Source: Methanobacteriota archaeon | Lineage (GTDB): Archaea > Halobacteriota > Methanomicrobia > Methanomicrobiales > Methanoculleaceae | Length of the DNA: 11,198 bases | NCBI GenBank assembly: GCA_023457135.1 | Contig: JAEWMO010000177.1 | Location: 1 to 11,198, forward strand | Direction: 5' to 3' | Part shown: piece after piece, positions 6,848 to 11,198 of the stretch | How the letters are laid out: each line of letters begins with the position of its first letter | Numbering within the stretch: position 1 is the stretch's first letter | Position numbers and translations under genes: made by a program | The notes under the pieces: model-generated | Database searches by the model: none | Seen by the model: the letters and a program-made list of their open reading frames with translations, nothing else | What the model was told of the DNA's origin: nothing

Positions 6848-7123
6848 TCATGCCTCTCCGGTATCCCCGGGCATCTCAGACCCAATCGCCCACACAACCT
6901 CGCCGTCATACAGGATCCGCCGGACCCGATGATACGGAATACAGGCCACATGCGTCCCGGCGTCCACCTCCAGGTACTGCGCATCGAGCGCGAGGACCCG
7001 CTCGCCCTGCACCCTCGAGCGGTCGCCGGGGGCTCCCCTGTCGACATACTCGACCTCGACCCGCGAGAAGTCGTAGCCCGGATCGTGATAGAGCCGGAGC
7101 AGCAGCCGGTGGCTCGTCCGCAT
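6848..7123 (-). CDS. UPF0248 / DUF504 family protein (MJ1316 domain)
   Basis: A 91-residue protein of the archaeal UPF0248 family, whose domain (MJ1316) has been proposed from comparative genomics to recognise RNA ends, especially cyclic phosphates, in RNA repair or processing; no activity is proven here. Seen: MRTSHRLLLRLYHDPGYDF at the start, the hallmark RGAPGD (29-34), IPYHRVRRI (62-70) and GEVVW (74-78), filling the normal length of the family. The ATG at 7123 is preceded by GAGGGGG (7131-7137) seven bases upstream. The gene is divergent from mmp10 and lies just upstream of tRNA-Thr on the same strand, which would fit an RNA-related role without proving one. A 408-codon ORF that continues upstream in this frame across mmp10 is an antisense extension. 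Identity is good, function uncertain. Confidence 0.85.
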   Translation of the reverse strand: MRTSHRLLLRLYHDPGYDFSRVEVEYVDRGAPGDRSRVQGERVLALDAQYLEVDAGTHVACIPYHRVRRILYDGEVVWAIGSEMPGDTGEA

Positions 7124-7258
7124 ACCATGACCCCCTCGCCCCGCCGGACCATAAAGGTGCGGGATGCGCCGCCGGCCGGCCTGCCGGAGCGAACCGCGGA
7201 GCGACAGGGACGAGTCTGCAACGTTCATAACAGAGGAACGCAAGAGTGTACCAGAAGG
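7124..7258. promoter_or_regulatory. Divergent promoter region of the DUF504 gene and mmp10
   Basis: 135 bases between two divergent genes. On the minus strand CTTTATGG (7149-7156) is a TATA candidate for the DUF504 gene. On the plus strand TTCATAACA (about 7224-7232) lies about 30 bases before the mmp10 ATG. That would place transcription start almost at the ATG and make mmp10 mRNA nearly leaderless, which suits its lack of a spaced ribosome binding site. Confidence 0.4.
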
Positions 7259-8485
7259 ATGTCGCATCTCAACGTCGATCTCGGGGGCCGGCCCGGCCTC
7301 GACTGCCGGGGATTCTGTTCGTACTGCTACTTCAAACACGTCCAGGGAACGACGTCGTTTGGCTGCAAATACTGCCTCCCCTTCCAGAAGGGCTGCGACT
7401 ACTGCACCCGGGGCGTGCGCGAGGGCTACACCGGGTTCAAGGACCTCCGCAGCGTCGCCGACGAGACGCTCGCAAATCTCCAGATCACCGGCGACGACAT
7501 CGACCGGATCACCATCAGCGGCGGCGGGGACCCGAGCTGCTACCCGGAGTTCCGCGACCTCGTCGAGCTCCTCGGCAGCATGGAGGTCCCCCTCCACATC
7601 GGCTACACGAGCGGCAAAGGGTTTGACGACCCGGCCATCGCCGACCACCTCATCGAGAACGGCCTTGCCGAGGTCTCCTACACCGTCTTTGCCGCCGACC
7701 CGGAACTCCGGCGGCAGTGGATGCACGACCCGACCCCGGAGGCCTCGCTCGCGGTCCTCGACCGGCTCTGCGGCGCAATCGACGTCTACGCGGCAGCAGT
7801 CGTCATCCCCGGCGTCAACGACGGCGAGGTCCTCGAAGAGACCTGCGCGTGGCTTGAGGAGCGGGGCGCAAAAGGGCTGATCCTGATGCGGTTTGCAAAC
7901 AGGACCGACCAGGGGCTCATCCTGGGGAACGCGCCCATCCTCGAGGGGCAGCAGGTTCATTCCGTCGACGAGTTCCACGAAATGGTTACCGACCTCAACG
8001 ACCGGTTCTCGATGAAGATCAGCGGGACCCCGCTCGGCGACCCCTCGATCGGCTCGCCGTTCGCAATCCTCCACGAACCCGACCTCCTGAAGAAACTTCC
8101 CCGCGTCCGGAAGCGCGCGACGGTGATCACCGGGAGCGTCGCCGCCCCCTTCATCCAGCGGGTCCTCTCGATCCGGGGCTCCACCTCAAGAGTCGTCCGG
8201 GTCAGAAAGGAGATCGCCTGCCTCATCACCGCCGACGACCTCGCCGGGGTGAACCTCAACAGGCTCGAGAACGTCGTTATCCTCCCCGGCCGGGCGTTCG
8301 TCCACGACACCGAGGCCCGAAAGATCCTCTCCGCCGACGGCGTCGACCGCGAGATCGTCCGCGGTCCCGATATGCTGACGGCCGATGCGGAGACGAGCAT
8401 GGGGATGACCCGAAACGAGGTCCTCCAGAAGGAGATGGAAGGGTTCTTGGCCCTGATCAACACGATCAACCTTCACGGCCGGTGA
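7259..8485 (+). CDS. mmp10: Methyl-coenzyme M reductase arginine methyltransferase Mmp10 (B12-dependent radical SAM)
   Basis: Mmp10 methylates a specific arginine of McrA, the catalytic subunit of methyl-coenzyme M reductase, using a radical SAM iron-sulfur cluster and a cobalamin cofactor; it is a methanogenesis marker protein. The 408-residue protein starts VDLGGRPGLDCRGFCSYCY. C16, C20 and C23 form the CX3CX2C cluster motif. A second set, C36, C39, C46 and C49 (CX2CX6CX2C), follows; known Mmp10 has an extra Cys-bound iron site, and this set is the likely equivalent. ISGGGDPSCYPEF (86-98) matches a radical SAM glycine-rich strand. The length is normal. The frame stays open upstream to about 6707 across the DUF504 gene and tRNA, but homology begins at the ATG at 7259. 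AAGG touches the ATG with no spacing, so translation may be leaderless. It is divergent from DUF504 and overlaps the kinase gene tail to tail. Confidence 0.95.
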   Translation: MSHLNVDLGGRPGLDCRGFCSYCYFKHVQGTTSFGCKYCLPFQKGCDYCTRGVREGYTGFKDLRSVADETLANLQITGDDIDRITISGGGDPSCYPEFRDLVELLGSMEVPLHIGYTSGKGFDDPAIADHLIENGLAEVSYTVFAADPELRRQWMHDPTPEASLAVLDRLCGAIDVYAAAVVIPGVNDGEVLEETCAWLEERGAKGLILMRFANRTDQGLILGNAPILEGQQVHSVDEFHEMVTDLNDRFSMKISGTPLGDPSIGSPFAILHEPDLLKKLPRVRKRATVITGSVAAPFIQRVLSIRGSTSRVVRVRKEIACLITADDLAGVNLNRLENVVILPGRAFVHDTEARKILSADGVDREIVRGPDMLTADAETSMGMTRNEVLQKEMEGFLALINTINLHGR

Positions 8486-10367
8486 CGGGCGGGCATGCCC
8501 GGAGCACCAGGCGGAACGCTGCCCCTTCCTCCGGCCTCCCCGGTATGCGGTCCTCGACCCATATCCGGCCCCCATAGCGCTCGACCAGGGTGCGGACGAT
8601 GTAGAGGCCGAGCCCTTTGCCGCTCTTCTTTCCGCCTCTCCTGAACTTCTCAAAGACCAGGGGCTTCTCGGTATCAGGTATCCCCGGCCCGGTATCCTCG
8701 ACCGAGACCGCAACGGTCCCGTCCTCCTCGCGGGCGGTGATCCAGACCGAGACGCCCGGTCCCCCGAACTTGACGGCGTTGCCGATGAGGTTTGCAAAGA
8801 CCGCTACAAGCAGGTCGTCGGCGGCGACCCACCGGCCCTCTGGCGTGTAGCGGATATCCGCGTCCAGAAACATGCCGACAGCGCTCTGTATGGCAGGATC
8901 GAGGTTCACCGGCCCGGGTGCCGGCGCCTCTTCCGCGAGCCGGCGGAGCGTCGAGACGTTTGCGACGATCTCGGCGCTCTGCATCACGGCCGCCGCAACT
9001 CGTTTGGCGAGTTCCTGCTCCGGCCCCCGGAGCTCTTCTGTAAGGAGTGCTGCGTAGCCGAGCGCGGCGGTGTTTGCGTTGTTGATGTCGTGCGTCATGA
9101 GGTCCAGGTAGAAGTTTGCCGTCTCGTGGAGCCTTCTTAACCCGACAGCGCTTCCGATCTCCCTGCCGATGGAGGCAAGCACCTCCTGCTCGCCGGGGGA
9201 GAAGGCATGCGCACTCCGGCTGACCAGGTTGACGACACCGATGACCCGCTTCCCGGCGATGATGGGGATGCTCGCAAGCACCCGGATGCCTGCGCCGGCA
9301 TCGGCGGGATATGCGCGCGGGTAATCCTCAACGAAGCGCGGGACGCCCCGGCCGATAACCCCGTCATAGGGCGGAAGGTTCAGGTCGGCGATCTGTCGCC
9401 TGAACGAGAACCCTTCCGGCAGCCCGGCCTCGGCGACCAGTTCGGCTCTTCCACCCTCATGGCCGATAAGGTAGATGGCTCCCCCCTCAAAACCCAGGAG
9501 CGTCAGGGCCCGATCGAGCGTGCCTGCAAACAACTCCTCCGTTCCCGCCGCAGAAGTAGCGGTCCTGACAAGCTGGTTGATGACGTTGAGCTGGACATTC
9601 CTGCGCCGGAGCTCCTCCTCCGCACGCCTCTGTACGGTGATGTCCGCGACGCCGATGGCCAGGCCGCGGCACTCCCCGCCCCCGCCGGTGACCGGCGAGG
9701 CGGTGAGCCGTGCATCGATCACCCCTCCGTCGGAACGCCGGAGACGTAACCCGGCCTCCGCCCGCCCGTCCCGGCCCTGCGCGATCAGCATTTCCGCCCG
9801 CGGGACGTCGGCCGGATCGACAAAAGAGAGGAAGGAGGCGCCCTGAACCCCGGCCGCGGGGGAGCCGAGGATCTCTGCCATCCGGGCGCTGGCAAAGATC
9901 GCAACCCCTCGCCGGTCGACCAGCAGGACCCCCTCGTGCAGGCTCTCGCCGATCTCCCGCCCCAGGTGCTCCAGCCGGGCGAGCGCAGCCTCTCCACGCT
10001 TCACCGTGAGGGCGTGGCGGAGAGCGCAGAGCAGGCGCTCGGGAGTGAGGCTCTCACGGACCAGGTAGTCGTCGGCACCCCGTCGCAGAGCTCTGATAGC
10101 CAAATCGAGGCCGTCGGCCGGGACAAGGAGGATAACCGGCGCGGCCGGGGCTGCGCTCTCCACCTGCCTCACCGCCGCGACGCCCTGGTCGCCGGGATCG
10201 AGCAGGATGAGGTCGAACGACCGGCGCCGGAGAGCATCGAGACCTTCGGCAAGCCGGCCGCATCCGACCACCTCCGCGGGGAGCCCCGCGTCCCGGAGCG
10301 CCCGATCGACCCGGCTGACATCGCCCGGCCTCCCGGTGATGACGAGCAGCCTGAGGGGGTCGGGCAC
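8466..10367 (-). CDS. Multidomain sensor histidine kinase (receiver-like, PAS, GAF, HisKA, HATPase)
   Basis: A soluble two-component sensor kinase with no membrane span; the signal is unknown. Domains from the GTG start: receiver-like about 4-120, PAS about 131-248, GAF about 274-411, HisKA with FYLDLMTHDINN (H426), and HATPase about 516-624 with NLIGNAVKFG (N526, N530), EDTGPGIPD, VFEKF and GKGLGL. The receiver keeps an Asp at the phosphate site (LILLD, D57), but the usual acidic pair is replaced by Thr-Gly (VITGRPGD) and the conserved Lys is Arg104, so it is likely degenerate. The GTG at 10367 has GGGGGTG 7 bases upstream and starts right at the domain. An ATG at 10412 and a GTG at 10439 also extend the frame. 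Its end overlaps the end of mmp10 by 20 bases. No response-regulator gene lies beside it here. Confidence 0.88.
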   Translation of the reverse strand: MPDPLRLLVITGRPGDVSRVDRALRDAGLPAEVVGCGRLAEGLDALRRRSFDLILLDPGDQGVAAVRQVESAAPAAPVILLVPADGLDLAIRALRRGADDYLVRESLTPERLLCALRHALTVKRGEAALARLEHLGREIGESLHEGVLLVDRRGVAIFASARMAEILGSPAAGVQGASFLSFVDPADVPRAEMLIAQGRDGRAEAGLRLRRSDGGVIDARLTASPVTGGGGECRGLAIGVADITVQRRAEEELRRRNVQLNVINQLVRTATSAAGTEELFAGTLDRALTLLGFEGGAIYLIGHEGGRAELVAEAGLPEGFSFRRQIADLNLPPYDGVIGRGVPRFVEDYPRAYPADAGAGIRVLASIPIIAGKRVIGVVNLVSRSAHAFSPGEQEVLASIGREIGSAVGLRRLHETANFYLDLMTHDINNANTAALGYAALLTEELRGPEQELAKRVAAAVMQSAEIVANVSTLRRLAEEAPAPGPVNLDPAIQSAVGMFLDADIRYTPEGRWVAADDLLVAVFANLIGNAVKFGGPGVSVWITAREEDGTVAVSVEDTGPGIPDTEKPLVFEKFRRGGKKSGKGLGLYIVRTLVERYGGRIWVEDRIPGRPEEGAAFRLVLRACPPVTGREG

Positions 10368-10420
10368 CTCTTCACACCCCCCCGGAGCAAGGGTACCTGA
10401 TATCGAATTCATCCCCGTGT

Positions 10421-10457
10421 GAGGTGCACGGGGCGCCACCTGTCACCGGTGCACCTC
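10421..10457. repeat. Palindrome-rich segment upstream of the kinase gene
   Basis: GAGGTGCAC (10421-10429) and GTGCACCTC (10449-10457) form perfect 9-bp inverted arms 19 bases apart. Inside lie CACCGGTG (10444-10451), GGTGCACC (10448-10455) and GGCGCC (10432-10437), each self-complementary. GGTGCAC also recurs directly with 25-base spacing. The segment sits between the amidotransferase stop and the kinase start, where an operator or leader hairpin is plausible. Confidence 0.5.
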
Positions 10458-10488
10458 CACCCATGAACAGGGGGTGCGGGGATAAGTG

Positions 10489-11058
10489 TTACTGCAAGGC
10501 CGCCCCGGAGAGTTCGATGAACCGCTCGAGGATCCACTCGTTCCGGACCTCAGGATGAAAGAGAAGGCCGTAGATGGAGAGCGAACGGTGCCGGATCGCC
10601 TGGACGCACGCATCGGAGGCGGCGAGCGCCACGAACCCGTCGGGCACCTGCACGGTGCACTCATGCACCCCATACGCCGGAAAGGCCTCCGCCCCGGCAA
10701 AGAGGGGATCGGGTGCGAGCACCCGGACGTCGGTCATGCCGATCGTGCAGCACGGTTCGGTGCCGCCGCCAAAGGCCGCGGCGAGAGCCCGCATCCCGGA
10801 GGATATGCCGAGGACCGGGCGTTCGAACGCGGTAAGCCACCGGAACCTCTCCGGGTGCTCAGCAAACCCGGTATCTCTGAGCGCCGTCCCGCAGAGGATG
10901 GCCGCATCCGCGCCCTCGATATCCCGTGCGGTGACGGCGGCGTAGTGGCGGACCACAAACGGCGCCCCGGCCTTCCCGAGGAGCTGTTCGACCGGCCGGA
11001 CAAACTCGTCCCGCGAGAGCGAATTCCCCCGGTAGCAGAGGTCGACGACCAGGATCAT
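10489..11058 (-). CDS. Class I glutamine amidotransferase-like protein with Ser in place of the catalytic Cys
   Basis: A 189-residue protein with the fold signature of class I (triad) glutamine amidotransferases, which release ammonia from glutamine for a partner enzyme. Seen: MILVVDLCYRGNSLSRDEFVR at the start, DAAILCGTALRDT (51-63) resembling the oxyanion-strand region, PVLGISSGMRAL (81-92) at the nucleophile elbow, and GLLFHPEVRNEW (164-175) with the His-Pro-Glu of the triad. The elbow usually reads Gly-X-Cys-X-Gly; here the Cys position is Ser86, so normal glutaminase chemistry is not expected. The ATG at 11058 overlaps the stop of dph6 in an ATGA, so the two should be co-transcribed and translationally coupled. 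That suggests a link with diphthamide synthesis, which is inference. It could instead be an unrelated amidotransferase-fold protein. Family confidence is good, function low. Confidence 0.82.
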   Translation of the reverse strand: MILVVDLCYRGNSLSRDEFVRPVEQLLGKAGAPFVVRHYAAVTARDIEGADAAILCGTALRDTGFAEHPERFRWLTAFERPVLGISSGMRALAAAFGGGTEPCCTIGMTDVRVLAPDPLFAGAEAFPAYGVHECTVQVPDGFVALAASDACVQAIRHRSLSIYGLLFHPEVRNEWILERFIELSGAALQ

Positions 11059-11198
11059 CTCGCCACCAGCCCCGCCCGCTCGACCCGGAGGACGCCGTTA
11101 TAGTTCCGGTAGACCCGTGATACCTCCTCGAACGCGATCCGCCGGGAGAAGAAGGGCGCGTCGACGACGAACGTCTCAAACTCCCCGCCTTCGCCGGT
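11055..11198 (-). CDS. dph6: Diphthine--ammonia ligase (Dph6 family), C-terminal end only
   Basis: Only the last 47 residues are in the window; the frame runs to the right edge and the start is missing. Dph6 performs the final step of diphthamide synthesis on elongation factor 2, using ATP and ammonium to amidate diphthine. Seen: TGEGGEFETFVVDAPFFSRRI, the hallmark GEGGE(F/Y)ET...DAPFF of this N-type ATP pyrophosphatase family, followed by the short strand and tail usual for its C-terminus. Its stop overlaps the ATG of the amidotransferase-like gene by 4 bases (ATGA). A family member with another role cannot be excluded from the tail alone, but the motif is distinctive. Confidence 0.85.
   Translation of the reverse strand, partial: TGEGGEFETFVVDAPFFSRRIAFEEVSRVYRNYNGVLRVERAGLVAR

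Noticed and set aside
6707..7258. Upstream extension of the mmp10 frame to a 592-codon ORF
   Set aside because: It runs across the tRNA-Thr and antisense to the DUF504 gene; Mmp10 similarity starts at the ATG at 7259.
7124..8074. Minus ORF of 408 codons covering mmp10 and DUF504
   Set aside because: Only its last 91 codons match UPF0248; the rest is antisense to mmp10.

Overview
The window looks like a chromosomal segment from a methanogenic archaeon, most probably Methanomicrobiales and close to Methanoculleus. The reasons are high GC coding DNA, a gene for the methyl-coenzyme M reductase arginine methyltransferase Mmp10, the C-terminus of a diphthamide synthetase, a tRNA-Thr without encoded CCA, archaeal TATA-like elements, and a histidine kinase with the HDINN-type H-box common in these methanogens. 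The genus is inferred from remembered gene style, not from a search.

Layout, left to right. Positions 1-2614 (minus) hold most of purL, a purine biosynthesis gene cut by the left edge; it fills this region completely and the apparent ORFs opposite it are shadows. A gap of about 430 bases without a convincing gene follows. Positions 3045-4737 (minus) are a two-gene transport operon: a 41-residue symporter accessory protein whose end overlaps the start of a sodium:solute symporter gene. A 465-base gap with a TATA element and several perfect hairpins separates it from a membrane acyltransferase (5203-6342, minus). Beyond that is a 380-base AT-richer stretch with an apparent degraded IS5-type transposase fragment, then a minus-strand tRNA-Thr(UGU) and a small UPF0248/DUF504 gene on the same strand. 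mmp10 (7259-8485) is the only intact plus-strand protein gene and is divergent from the DUF504 gene. It converges with, and overlaps by 20 bases, a multidomain sensor histidine kinase gene (minus). The right end holds a glutamine-amidotransferase-like gene whose start overlaps the stop of a truncated dph6 (both minus).

How the genes relate. The clearest functional units are the symporter pair, which shows translational coupling, and the dph6-amidotransferase pair, which has an ATGA overlap. The amidotransferase-like protein has Ser where the family has its catalytic Cys, although the His-Pro-Glu motif remains, so it may be a non-catalytic partner or have another activity. The kinase has an N-terminal receiver domain that lost its acidic pair and conserved Lys, so it is probably a degenerate sensor module. 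The acyltransferase stretch, with its different base composition, transposase relic and neighbouring tRNA, looks like an accessory insertion among core methanogen genes. I found no CRISPR array, rRNA gene or intact mobile element.
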